DNA of 64,000 bases from Paenibacillus agri (GCF_013359945.1 NZ_JABWCS010000221.1:186001-250000); one strand, 5' to 3'; shown: positions 8,542-17,361, counted from the stretch's first letter. Made by a program: numbers and translations. The notes: generated by a model not told the origin, from the sequence alone.

Positions 8542-9531
8542 ATGAACTATCGTAAATTAGGAGCGAGTGGCTTACATCTAAGTGAGATTGCCTATGGCAA
8601 TTGGATTACACATGGTGCTCAAGTGGATAATGATACAGCTTATGCTTGTGTGCACGCCGCACTGGATGTAGGAATCACTACTTTTGATACTGCAGATGTA
8701 TATTCCGATACGAAAGCTGAAGTGGTGCTGGGCCAAGCATTAAAAGGAGTGCACAGAGCGGATATCGAATTATGCACCAAAGTGTGCCATCCTACAGGGA
8801 CGGGGCGTAATGCAAGAGGTCTTTCCCGCAAACATATTATGGAGGCGTGTCACGCTTCACTGAACAGATTGCAGACTGATTACATTGATATCTATTATGC
8901 GCATCGCTTTGATGCAACAGTATCACTTGAAGAGACTTTTTTGGCTTTTTCAGATCTGGTTCGTCAAGGTAAGGTTCTCTATGTCGGGATAAGTGAATGG
9001 ACGGCGGATCAGATAGCCGAAGGTGCTGTTTTGGCGAGGGAATTGAAGGTGCCATTGGTGGCTAGTCAACCTCAATATTCGATGTTATGGCGTGTTATGG
9101 AGACGGAGGTAGTTCAAGCTTGTGAGCGGGAAGGTATTGGACAGGTTGTCTGGTCACCACTTGCTCAAGGAATTCTTTCAGGAAAATATATGCCAGGGCA
9201 ACCGCTGCCAGAGGGCTCACGTGCTTCGACAGCTGCGGGATCATCATTTATGAACAGATTGGCCGGTCAGTGGCTGCGGACTGAAGTACTTGCGGCGATC
9301 TCGAATCTCTCTTCCATCGCAAGTGAAGTAGGGTTGACGCTTCCACAGCTGGCTATAGCGTGGGTCTTGCAAAATCCACAAGTCTCCTCTGCGATTATTG
9401 GGGCATCCAAGCCTGAGCAAGTAATCGAAAATGCCAAAGCTGCGGGGATTCGTCTTGATAGCGAAGTGATGTTGCAAATCGATACTGTGCTAGAAGGACT
9501 CGTTGAACGTGATCCTGAAAAAACGGGCTGA
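8542..9531 (+). CDS. Aldo/keto reductase family oxidoreductase
   Basis: 329 residues, a TIM-barrel NADPH-dependent reductase of the subgroup similar to the potassium-channel beta subunit and to YghZ-type glyceraldehyde phosphate reductases. Catalytic tetrad residues are visible: Asp and Tyr in TFDTADVYSD, Lys in ELCTKVCH, His in YYAHRFD. The NADPH-binding segment near the C terminus (IIGASKPEQVIEN) is intact. The start is ATG 8542 with AAAGGAGG eight bases upstream; the open frame extends eight codons further but without a site. It ends nine bases from the convergent LysR gene, so the LysR regulator is a plausible neighbour but not divergent from it. Confidence 0.92.
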   Translation: MNYRKLGASGLHLSEIAYGNWITHGAQVDNDTAYACVHAALDVGITTFDTADVYSDTKAEVVLGQALKGVHRADIELCTKVCHPTGTGRNARGLSRKHIMEACHASLNRLQTDYIDIYYAHRFDATVSLEETFLAFSDLVRQGKVLYVGISEWTADQIAEGAVLARELKVPLVASQPQYSMLWRVMETEVVQACEREGIGQVVWSPLAQGILSGKYMPGQPLPEGSRASTAAGSSFMNRLAGQWLRTEVLAAISNLSSIASEVGLTLPQLAIAWVLQNPQVSSAIIGASKPEQVIENAKAAGIRLDSEVMLQIDTVLEGLVERDPEKTG

Positions 9532-9539
9532 ATATTATA

Positions 9540-10439
9540 TTATTCAGGATTAATAACTTCTGGACTCAATTGCTCTATGATCTCAAGTAACGCGGATAAG
9601 GAGGCACGATCGGAATCGGTTCTCCAAGCTGCATAAAGGGGAATCGATGGTGTGCTTTCTTCAAAGGAACGAAATACGACACCTTTCCGCTGAAAAATAG
9701 CAACTGAAGAGGGCACAATGGAAACGCCAAGATTAGCAGCTACCAAGTTTACAATGGTGTACATCTGAATGGCTTCCTGTACAACATTCGGATACACATC
9801 GTGTTGGGCGCAAAAGCTCATAATGAGGTCATGAAAAGGAGCTCCTAAATGACGTGGGAACGATATAAACGGTTCTGAAGTTAAAGAACGAATGGACAAC
9901 GTCGGTAAATGAGCAAGATGATGCTGCTCAGGCAAAACGGCAACAAGGGATTCATTTACTAGAGGACGATGGTTGATATATTTGCTGGACTCTGTATAAC
10001 GTACAAATCCAATGTGAATCGTTCCCTCATGTAAGGCCTGCCACTGCTGAGCAGACGTTATCTCATGTAACGTGAGTTGGATTTGCGGGAAACGCTCCCG
10101 AAACACCTTCAACATATCAACTAATACTCCACCTGCTGCAGAATCAATAAACCCAATTTTCAAATGTCCAATAATTCCTTGATCGGCTAGTTGCGTGTTT
10201 TTAATAGAGCGCTCTAGTTGAGACAGGATTAGTTTGGCTTCCTCTAGAAAAACTGCCCCCGCTGGCGTGATCCGAACTTGCCTCTTGTTCCGTTCTAATA
10301 ATTTCACACCAATCTCATTCTCCAGAGCTTGAATTTGCTGGCTTAGAGGAGGCTGTGTCATATTAAGCTTCTCTGCTGCACGGTTAAAATGCAGTTCCTC
10401 AGCTACTGCGATAAAGTATTGCAATTTTTTTATGTCCAT
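9540..10439 (-). CDS. LysR-family transcriptional regulator
   Basis: 299 residues with an N-terminal winged helix (LQYFIAVAEELHFNRAAEKL, recognition helix PPLSQQIQALE) and a periplasmic-binding-protein-like effector domain (about 90-295). The start is the third ATG of the frame (10439), ten bases from AAGGGAG; the upstream ATG at 10448 would abut that site. It resembles the BenM/CatR/YwbI branch of LysR proteins. No divergent target is intact: the upstream side is the recombinase remnant, so its original target may have been displaced. Confidence 0.9.
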   Translation of the reverse strand: MDIKKLQYFIAVAEELHFNRAAEKLNMTQPPLSQQIQALENEIGVKLLERNKRQVRITPAGAVFLEEAKLILSQLERSIKNTQLADQGIIGHLKIGFIDSAAGGVLVDMLKVFRERFPQIQLTLHEITSAQQWQALHEGTIHIGFVRYTESSKYINHRPLVNESLVAVLPEQHHLAHLPTLSIRSLTSEPFISFPRHLGAPFHDLIMSFCAQHDVYPNVVQEAIQMYTIVNLVAANLGVSIVPSSVAIFQRKGVVFRSFEESTPSIPLYAAWRTDSDRASLSALLEIIEQLSPEVINPE

Positions 10440-10579
10440 ACTGTACATTCTCCCTTGTAAGGCTTCTTCAAGCAAGTATAAGGATTTTTGTAGGGAAATG
10501 AAAGGAATGGTGTGGTCTTTGGTTGGTGCTGGTGGATGAAATGAAGCGTCCGATTTATCGGGGTATTGTCGAAAAGTAG

Positions 10580-11330
10580 CTGAATGGAACTAACCCTTGC
10601 TTGATGAATAACAAGGTACCTACGCCATGCAACATTAAGCCTGATGGAAAGAACAAGGGCTGGTCGCTGGATAAACATTATGGTGTAACGTTTACTGGCA
10701 GGTGAAATCCATATGGGTTACATCACTTATGGAAAAACACGTTCCAAGCGTGGACAGGTGGAGCTTGTACCCGAAGAAGAGTGGATTAAAGTGATGTGGA
10801 CATATGGAAAGTTGAAAATGCCGGAAGGAAATGAAGTCATTATGGAGCAGTTGCTTAAGAACAGAATGCTGAACCCAAAACAAGGAGGAATATTTTTCTG
10901 TTGTCAGATTTATTGTATTGTGAAAAGTGCGGTTCACGGATGAGATTTCGGGTAGGAGAGAACAAGAAGCAAGGGCAGCATTGGAGTGCATTGTGCTATC
11001 ACCAGCATAAAGACGGCATCTAATGTGAGCAGTGAGGCAAGTTAATGGATGCTGATTTCTTCAATGCTCTGTATGATCGGATTATTAATGTAGACCCGGA
11101 TATATTACGGGAAATTGAACTGCATGGAAGTCGTTATAGTGATACGCAGACGATCATTGAGGTCAAAGATCAGGAATTGAAGAAGCAGAAGCGAGCGTTG
11201 GACTGCTGCATGAATCTTATGAAGAGGATATGATAATGAAGCAAGTGTTTTTTAGAGCCAAAGGCTGTTCGTTCAAGGTAGATACAGAAGTTAGAGGAAG
11301 AGTTGAAGGATTTGCGGAAGGTTGTAGTTG
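10580..11330 (+). pseudogene. Decayed large serine recombinase (C-terminal half)
   Basis: Several frames together spell a large serine recombinase. The recombinase domain includes NKVPTPCNIKPDGKNKGWS (from ~10610) and, after a frameshift, GYITYGKTRSKRG and LVPEEEWIKV (10713-10830). A zinc ribbon follows in another frame (LLYCEKCGSRMRF near 10905, closing Cys/His in ALCYHQHKDG). The coiled-coil region is at 11045-11233 (DADFFNALYDRIINVD, QELKKQKRALD). Stops and frameshifts break every segment and the catalytic serine domain is absent. It is the scar of a phage or integrative element, directly upstream of the AT-rich SIR2 gene. Confidence 0.75.
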
Positions 11331-11407
11331 ATGGTTTGCTACAGTTAATCTATAAGAGATTTTTTTGAAAAATATAAATATTCTAGAAGGGGAAAGGTAA
11401 TAGTATG

Positions 11408-11457
11408 TCGAAAATTTGAGTATTATCGAATTTTCGAGAAACGTCTTTACCTATACT
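11408..11457 (+). promoter_or_regulatory. Inverted repeat and -10-like box upstream of the SIR2 gene
   Basis: TCGAAAATT (11408-11416) and AATTTTCGA (11429-11437) form perfect 9-base arms separated by 12 bases. TATACT at 11452-11457 could be a -10 box, which would place the right arm over the -35 position. An operator controlling the defence-like gene is a reasonable reading, but no -35 consensus is clear. Confidence 0.4.
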
Positions 11458-11536
11458 ATGTTTATTTAGCTAAATGGAAGTGGAAATTCTAAAGTAAGTA
11501 AATACGATTATTTAAATGTATGTAGGAGGAATTTGG

Positions 11537-14014
11537 ATGTCAAATATTAGAGTCTTAGAAATGGATAATGAACATCTTAAAAAAGATTTGATAGTATTTA
11601 TAAAAAACAATAGATTAATACCAATAATTGGATCGGGCTTTTCGCGTTCGAGTCTAACAATGAACGGAAAAGTTCCAAGTGGAGATGATATGAAGGTTTA
11701 CATGTTAAATAAATTAAAAGAAAAATTTCCAGATGAAAATTTTTCGCAAGATTTTAGTAAAATTGCTCAGCAATATGAAAATCACTGCGATGTTAGAGAT
11801 AGGAAGAAATATTTAAATGACAACTTCACAAATGTAAAATTGGAGTGGTATAAAAAAGACTTTCTAAAAATTAATTGGCCTTATATTTATACCTTAAATA
11901 TTGATGACGCGATTGAAAGTAATAGCAATTTTAATGTAGTGCTACCTCTCAACGAAGTAAACGAAGAATATGAAATGAGTTTGAATAATAAATCTTTATA
12001 TAAATTACATGGTGATGCAAGGCACTATTTAATGTATAAAAATAGTCAGATGTATATTTTTTCTCAACATCAATATTTAAATAGTTTAAAACAAAATAAT
12101 TATATGCTAAACAAAATATCTACTGATATTAGATCAAATTGTGCAATTTTTATAGGATGTAGTTTATCGGATGAAATAGATTTATTGTACTCATTGAATA
12201 TCAATGGGTATACACCTCCAAGTATGAAAAGTACATATTATGTGACTGATCGCGACTTATCTGAACTGCAAAAAAAAGATTTGGAAATATACGGAGTTGA
12301 TACTATTATAAAGGTGGATAATTATCAAGATTTCTATATTTATCTATCGGAGATTAATGATATGGCACTGAAAATACCGGTTTCAGACATCGATAATTTC
12401 CTTAATCCAAGAATTATATATGAAAAAGAAGGATATAATACAAATATTGAATATATATATAAATCCAACAAGATATACGATCATTTTGAGAATGATAAAA
12501 CGATTATACTTCCTAACTTCTGTGTTCAGCGAGATGTATTTAATGATAATGAGATGTTTCAGAAGAAATTTATTGAAAAGAACTTTGTAGTGGTTTATGG
12601 GCATAGATTTTCTGGAAAAACGTATTTTCTCATAAATTTAATGAATCGTTTACATAATGAAAATTATTACTTTATTCCATCTCACTATAAAATTAATAAA
12701 GAAACGTTTCTTTTATTGATTGAGGCTGAGAATTCGACATTGTTTTTTGATACTGGGTCAATTGATGACACCCAAATTGAAATCATACATCAGAGACTTA
12801 ATAAAATAATTAAAAAAAATTGTCGAATAGTTCTTTCTTTAGACTCATCAGAAAAGGAAAATATTAATGCTTTAAATAAATTTAGGAAAAGTACAGAAAT
12901 AGAAGAAAAGATAAGCATAAACTATATTGATAATAAATTCTCTTTTATAGAAGTAGATTCTTTAAATAGTAAATTAGATTCAAGTGCTATAGGCCGATTT
13001 AAAAAAAATAAAAATGAAACATCAAAGAAAACATCCTTTACTTTGCTTGATAATATTTTTAGTATAATAAGAAGCGCTCCGGAAAACGCTATGAAAAATA
13101 ATTATTTCAAAAATATTCACGAACTAGAAATAGATAATGATCGTATGGTTGCCTTAATAATATTAGCTACTCAAAACAGACTAAGCGCTCATGATATGAG
13201 CTTATACAAACTTAATGAGAGTATTGGTAAATTTATTGAGGAGTTGGAGCCTATATCGCAATTTGAATATGCTAGCGAATTTGAAAAAAATTCCTTAGAT
13301 CATTCTGGTATTAAAGTGATTGTTAACTCCAGGTATTGGGTGCTACATGAGCTCGGTGAATATTCTTTATTAAAGAAAAGAATTCCATTAATTTCGCGTG
13401 CTTACAAACGTATTGTCGAAAGTATTTTAGAGAATTATCCGTCAAATTATAAGGGAAGGAGACAAGCAGCTAAAAAAATATCTGAGTATATTAAATTTGA
13501 TGTAATAAATGATATTTTTCCTAAAGAAGCAAAGGGATCCCTTTTAGTTATTAAAGATATTTATGCAACTCTTGAGTCTCTTTTGAATGATGATTACCAG
13601 TATTTTCATCAAAGAGCTAAAAGTCTAGCATGGACAAATGATGAAGGGGATTTAAATAAAGCACTTATATATGCAGCTAAGTCTAAGCATGACATGGAGA
13701 CAGAAATAACCGATTATAAATTGCAATTTTCATACATGCATGTTTGTTACACAATTGCATCTATTCAAACCAAATTGGCTCAAATTAACCAATACAATAA
13801 TAATGAATACACTAAAAATGCTAATCAAGCTATTTATGAAGCTCTGAAATTTAAAGAGAATTTAAATTATCTGAAACCTTCAGATGGAGGCCAGATTTCA
13901 AGAGGATCACAAAATATAATTGATTTTATTAAATATATGTCCATTAATGGCGGGAAATTTGGTTTGGATTCGACATTAACTAATGAATTGTTTAATAAAA
14001 TATTAAAAATATGA
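11537..14014 (+). CDS. SIR2 domain plus P-loop NTPase protein, candidate Avs5-like (SIR2-STAND) anti-phage protein
   Basis: 825 residues in three parts. (1) N-terminal SIR2-like NAD-binding domain: IPIIGSGFS (28-36), YTLNIDD (118-124), KLHGD (156-160, candidate catalytic His158) and IGCSLSD (206-212). (2) Central NTPase: Walker A GHRFSGKT (355-362) and a hydrophobic strand ending in Asp405 (STLFFD) as a Walker B candidate. (3) A mostly helical C-terminal half (about 530-825), as in the sensor region of STAND proteins. In known SIR2 defence proteins NAD+ is destroyed after phage sensing. Start ATG 11537 has GGAGG seven bases upstream. The gene is far more AT-rich than its neighbours, stands alone, and lies beside a recombinase scar. 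Domain calls are firm; defence role is inferred. Confidence 0.82.
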   Translation: MSNIRVLEMDNEHLKKDLIVFIKNNRLIPIIGSGFSRSSLTMNGKVPSGDDMKVYMLNKLKEKFPDENFSQDFSKIAQQYENHCDVRDRKKYLNDNFTNVKLEWYKKDFLKINWPYIYTLNIDDAIESNSNFNVVLPLNEVNEEYEMSLNNKSLYKLHGDARHYLMYKNSQMYIFSQHQYLNSLKQNNYMLNKISTDIRSNCAIFIGCSLSDEIDLLYSLNINGYTPPSMKSTYYVTDRDLSELQKKDLEIYGVDTIIKVDNYQDFYIYLSEINDMALKIPVSDIDNFLNPRIIYEKEGYNTNIEYIYKSNKIYDHFENDKTIILPNFCVQRDVFNDNEMFQKKFIEKNFVVVYGHRFSGKTYFLINLMNRLHNENYYFIPSHYKINKETFLLLIEAENSTLFFDTGSIDDTQIEIIHQRLNKIIKKNCRIVLSLDSSEKENINALNKFRKSTEIEEKISINYIDNKFSFIEVDSLNSKLDSSAIGRFKKNKNETSKKTSFTLLDNIFSIIRSAPENAMKNNYFKNIHELEIDNDRMVALIILATQNRLSAHDMSLYKLNESIGKFIEELEPISQFEYASEFEKNSLDHSGIKVIVNSRYWVLHELGEYSLLKKRIPLISRAYKRIVESILENYPSNYKGRRQAAKKISEYIKFDVINDIFPKEAKGSLLVIKDIYATLESLLNDDYQYFHQRAKSLAWTNDEGDLNKALIYAAKSKHDMETEITDYKLQFSYMHVCYTIASIQTKLAQINQYNNNEYTKNANQAIYEALKFKENLNYLKPSDGGQISRGSQNIIDFIKYMSINGGKFGLDSTLTNELFNKILKI

Positions 14015-14516
14015 CTTCCGCTGAATTTTAAAAATCCAATCTCATGTTTTATATAGAAAATGTTCAGGTTTTTTATTATCTAAGTGAGGCTGATTATTAT
14101 AGTACAGCAGAGAAAGGTAATTTAATTTTGTGTGGGCTAGTTTTATAGTTATGCAAATATTTTATAGTCTATATAAATTAATTATTAAACAGATAACTCT
14201 GTTCGATCAAGAAGTATCTGTTTCTCTGCGAATTTCCCCCTCCTATTTGGGTAAACTAAAACTAAATTTACCCAAATGGGAGGGGAAGAGAATGAAGCCC
14301 ATGACAACGAAACACATACCCAATAGAGATTGATGGCCAAGAAATCGCCTTACCTGCTAGCACGCACATAATCTGGTGAGCTGCTTCCCATAGTCCGAAG
14401 AAGATTTTGAAAAAGCTAAGTAAGAGAACAAACTTATTCTCTTATCTATTGGGTATAGCTAGTTGTTGGTTCACACGTACCTGTCATTGATGAGATGTTC
14501 ATATGAATCATCTATT
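14015..14516. other. Gene-free stretch with nested inverted repeats and a broken short frame
   Basis: No intact gene. A 19-base inverted repeat with one mismatch (14237-14255 against 14267-14285, 11-base loop) forms a very stable hairpin. Then 14316-14327 (ATACCCAATAGA) is the exact complement of 14445-14456, enclosing 117 bases that also hold TAAGAGAA/TTCTCTTA (14421-14444). A short frame reads MKPMTTKHIPNR, then after a one-base shift EIDGQEIALPASTHIIW and a stop, which suggests a broken small gene. No function is recognised. Confidence 0.45.
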
Positions 14517-14558
14517 AAAAAACTCCTGCTTACACTTACACAGCAGGAGTTTTTTGTT
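14517..14558 (+). terminator. Intrinsic terminator upstream of the AAC(3) gene
   Basis: AAAACTCCTGCT pairs with AGCAGGAGTTTT, with a short loop and a T-run. It insulates the acetyltransferase gene from the island on its left. Confidence 0.85.
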
Positions 14559-14665
14559 TTAACTATAGTGTCCCGCATAACATTCTCCCCTTAGATGATA
14601 CAATATACATATTCTTTTATCCGACAATCCGGCTTTATCTTTAAATAAATTTTCAAGGAGCCAAA

Positions 14666-15460
14666 ATGAAACAATCCCATGCTTTACAAACGAAAAATTC
14701 AATCATTAACGATCTAAAACAAATCGGTGTTCAAGAGGGCATGACGCTGATCGTCCATGCTTCCCTGAAAGCTTTAGGAAAAGTTGTAGGGGGGCCAGTC
14801 ACTGTTATTTTAGCGTTGGAAGAAGCGGTGGGGCTGAATGGAAATATCGTTATGCCGACACAAACTGAACATTTGTGTGAACCGATGGAGTATAATGATG
14901 GTTTGACTGAAGAGGAAATACAAATAATAAAAGATAATATGCCTATCTATTACCCTGATCTTACGCCAACTTCATATATGGGATTCATTCCTGAAACGTT
15001 TAGAAAACAAAATGGAGTGCTCCGAAGTTCACATCCTCATGTTTCATTTGCTGCATGGGGGAAGAATGCTAAGCGCATAACGGACAATCATAGCTTGGAT
15101 TATGGGTTAAGTGAGACCTCTCCCCTGGGTAGGATCTATGAATTAGAGGGATATATTCTATTCCTTGGCGTTCCAGCAGACACGAATACTTCATTGCATC
15201 TAGCGGAGTATAGACAGAAGAACACTTTTATTCAACCGAAAGTCTGGGGAGTGAAAATATCAGTGGATGGAGTTGAACAGTGGACCACTTATGATGACAT
15301 TAATAATGAGTCTGATGATTTTGGCCTGATTTTTGATGATTTCAAGTCCAATAGTAACGTGGTAAAAGAGGGACTAGTAGGAGAAGCTAAGAGTTATCTG
15401 ATACCGCAGAGAGAAATGGTTGATTACGCCTTAGAATGGATGAATCGGAATAGAAGATAA
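14666..15460 (+). CDS. AAC(3)-family aminoglycoside N-acetyltransferase-like protein
   Basis: 264 residues matching the AAC(3)/YokD fold: LIVHASLKALGKVVGG near residue 30, RSSHPHVSFAAWG near 120, SPLGRIYELEGYILFLGV near 150 and the LHLAEY segment near 175. In the family, His and Glu/Asp residues in these segments activate an acetyl acceptor amine with acetyl-CoA. Chromosomal Bacillales members often give little or no aminoglycoside resistance, so a drug-resistance role is not shown. CAAGGAGCCAAA precedes ATG 14666. It stands alone between a terminator and a repeat-rich gap. Confidence 0.88.
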   Translation: MKQSHALQTKNSIINDLKQIGVQEGMTLIVHASLKALGKVVGGPVTVILALEEAVGLNGNIVMPTQTEHLCEPMEYNDGLTEEEIQIIKDNMPIYYPDLTPTSYMGFIPETFRKQNGVLRSSHPHVSFAAWGKNAKRITDNHSLDYGLSETSPLGRIYELEGYILFLGVPADTNTSLHLAEYRQKNTFIQPKVWGVKISVDGVEQWTTYDDINNESDDFGLIFDDFKSNSNVVKEGLVGEAKSYLIPQREMVDYALEWMNRNRR

Positions 15461-15540
15461 GTCCTTTTGAAAATAGCCTACTTATAAGAAACTCCAATTA
15501 TATAGACTCTTTCTAAAATCAACTGAAAATGCACGCACAG

Positions 15541-15675
15541 AGCGGAGGGCCCTAGGGGATTCTGGAGAAGCGAAGCGTTCGCCTTTAAAGCCCGATTACA
15601 ACCTTTAGTTCTTTGTACAATCCAGTAATCGGGCTTTAACAGCGATCGTAAGAACCCCCCGAACCCGCAGCGGCC
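15541..15675. repeat. Intergenic repeat with perfect 15-bp inverted repeat (family A, copy 1)
   Basis: TTAAAGCCCGATTAC (15585-15599) is the exact complement of 15625-15639. The segment 15632-15675 (GGCTTTAACAGCG, TCGTAAGAAC, CGAACC) is repeated with some mismatches at 26877-26920. The left part (GAAGCGAAGCGTTCGCC) resembles the head of the repeat at 30110. The stem lacks a T-run on either strand. The rest of the 15461-15827 gap shows nothing more. Confidence 0.6.
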
Positions 15676-15827
15676 TCATCCAGCGCCAACAGCTAATTTT
15701 AACTTTGACCCACTTTTAAATACTTAAAATTGTAACAATTATTGGGGCCGTATAGCCCTTTCGAGTCATGCTGACAACATCCTTGTGGTGCTATGGTAGA
15801 TATTAAGGTTTTTGGGAGGGGACAGCC

Positions 15828-16667
15828 ACGTATAAACGAATCAAGCTGATGATCTTGCTGCTTCCGACGCTCATGGTCGGGGTCTGGGAGATTGTCCGCC
15901 ATCAATTTCTGATGGAATATATCTCTATGGATATGGGGAATTACTTGACACCAGTGCTTGTGTTTCTGCTAAGCATCGTGCTCCTTGTACCGCTGTTCTC
16001 GATCATGGAGCGGGGGCAGCAGGAGCTGGAGCAGGAGCGTGCGGTCAAGAACGCCATGGAGGCACGGGAAAGATTGGCCAAGGAGCTGCATGACGGAATG
16101 GCGCAATCGCTGTTTCTGCTGTCGGTCAAAATCGATCGGTTGGAGAACAACCGTAAGAATGGTGAGGTCAGCGAGGACAATGTGCGTCAGATTACGAAGA
16201 CGGTACATGAAGTGGACCGCTACGTCCGTCAGGCGATAGCCAATCTCAAAATTCCAGTATCAGACCAGATTCCATTCTCGCTGGAGCAATCCGTCAAAGG
16301 CCAGCTGGAACAAATTGCAGGCGAGGTAATGATCGACGTCTCTCTGGATTGGACGTTGCCGGATCTGGCGTTCACTGCCAAAGAAAAAGCCGAGCTGCTG
16401 TCATGCATCCGCGAAGCCATCATTAATGTACGGAAGCATACGCGGGCAGCCAGGGTGTCGATCTCCGGCGAGGGCGACAAGGATCATTGGCGAGTGACGG
16501 TGATCGATGACGGCGAAGGTTTCCGGCATAACCCGTTTGAGGTGAGCGGCAGCTATGGTCTCCAGATCATGAAGGAACGTGCGGAAGGCATGGGCTGGGG
16601 ACTGCGGGTAGATTCAGGAGACGGGGGAACCGTGGTGGAGATTACCAAAGGGGGCGTTCCGGCATGA
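15828..16667 (+). CDS. Sensor histidine kinase, NarL/LiaS type
   Basis: 279 residues. Two membrane helices (about 7-20 and 37-55) with almost no extracellular part are followed by a coiled coil, a HisKA_3 dimerisation domain (phospho-acceptor His88 in AKELHDGMAQSLF) and a HATPase domain (EAIINVRKHT N-box, VIDDGEGF, GSYGLQIMKERAE). The tiny sensor region suggests sensing in or at the membrane, as in LiaS. The first ATG (15849) has no ribosome-binding site. GGGAGGGG lies six bases before ACG 15828, giving TYKRIKLM at the N terminus, so I place the start at ACG. The stop overlaps the next start (ATGA). Confidence 0.85.
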   Translation, partial: TYKRIKLMILLLPTLMVGVWEIVRHQFLMEYISMDMGNYLTPVLVFLLSIVLLVPLFSIMERGQQELEQERAVKNAMEARERLAKELHDGMAQSLFLLSVKIDRLENNRKNGEVSEDNVRQITKTVHEVDRYVRQAIANLKIPVSDQIPFSLEQSVKGQLEQIAGEVMIDVSLDWTLPDLAFTAKEKAELLSCIREAIINVRKHTRAARVSISGEGDKDHWRVTVIDDGEGFRHNPFEVSGSYGLQIMKERAEGMGWGLRVDSGDGGTVVEITKGGVPA

Positions 16668-17332
16668 AGCGATTCAGGGTCTTGATCGTAGATGACCATG
16701 CTCATGCGCGTGAGGCGATGAGTGAGATTTTATCCATGGATGACAGCTTTGAAGTCATAGGGGTGGTGGCGAGCGGGGCGGAAGCCATAGCTTTTACAGA
16801 GCAGTGGATGCCTGACCTCATCCTGATTGATATTCAGATGCCAGAGATGGACGGGCTGGAGACTACCCGGCGCATTAAACAGGGATATCCTTATGTGAAA
16901 ATCGTGATTGTCACCGTCTCGGATGAAATCTCCTATCTGTTCGAAGCCTTGAAGCAGGGCGCACAGGGATATTTGCTGAAAAATCTCGCTCCGTCAACTT
17001 GGATTCAATATTTGCACTCCATTATGCATGAAGAGGTCCCGCTCAGCCGGGAGCTGGCCGTGCAGATCCTTAAGGAGTTTGCTGTTCCCTCTGTGATAGA
17101 GGAGAGAGAGGCATTAACCGCACGGGAGAAGGAGATACTAGACTGTGTATCATCCGGTTCCACGAACAGGGAGATCGGTGTCATTCTGGGCATATCGGAG
17201 CATACGGTGAAGAACCACTTGAAGAATATTTTGCAAAAGCTTCAGCTGCAGAACCGGACCCAGTTGACCAGATACGCATTAGAGCAGGGACTGGCATCAC
17301 GATCCTTGCAATTCCCCAAAGAAAAATTATAA
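16664..17332 (+). CDS. Response regulator, NarL/LuxR family
   Basis: 222 residues: a receiver domain (acidic Asp10/Asp11, phosphorylation site Asp56 in LIDIQMPEMDG, Thr in VTVSDE, Lys in YLLKN) and a LuxR-type helix-turn-helix (about 150-215; LTAREKEILDCVSSG, NREIGVILGISEHTVKNHL). It overlaps the kinase gene by four bases, so translation is probably coupled and the pair is cognate. The downstream gene begins after 29 bases, in the same operon. Confidence 0.95.
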   Translation: MKRFRVLIVDDHAHAREAMSEILSMDDSFEVIGVVASGAEAIAFTEQWMPDLILIDIQMPEMDGLETTRRIKQGYPYVKIVIVTVSDEISYLFEALKQGAQGYLLKNLAPSTWIQYLHSIMHEEVPLSRELAVQILKEFAVPSVIEEREALTAREKEILDCVSSGSTNREIGVILGISEHTVKNHLKNILQKLQLQNRTQLTRYALEQGLASRSLQFPKEKL

Positions 17333-17361
17333 ATATCACACGATTTAGAAGAGAGGCTACT

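Noticed and set aside
10713..10943. 76-codon frame read as an intact small gene
   Set aside because: It is one of several segments of the broken serine recombinase; the next segments continue in other frames.
14130..14333. 67-codon open frame downstream of the SIR2 gene
   Set aside because: No ribosome-binding site, spans a large hairpin, and only its last residues continue (after a frameshift) into a plausible peptide.
14666..15460. AAC(3)-like gene as part of the defence island
   Set aside because: It is separated by a strong terminator, has normal base composition and such genes are common single chromosomal genes in Bacillales.
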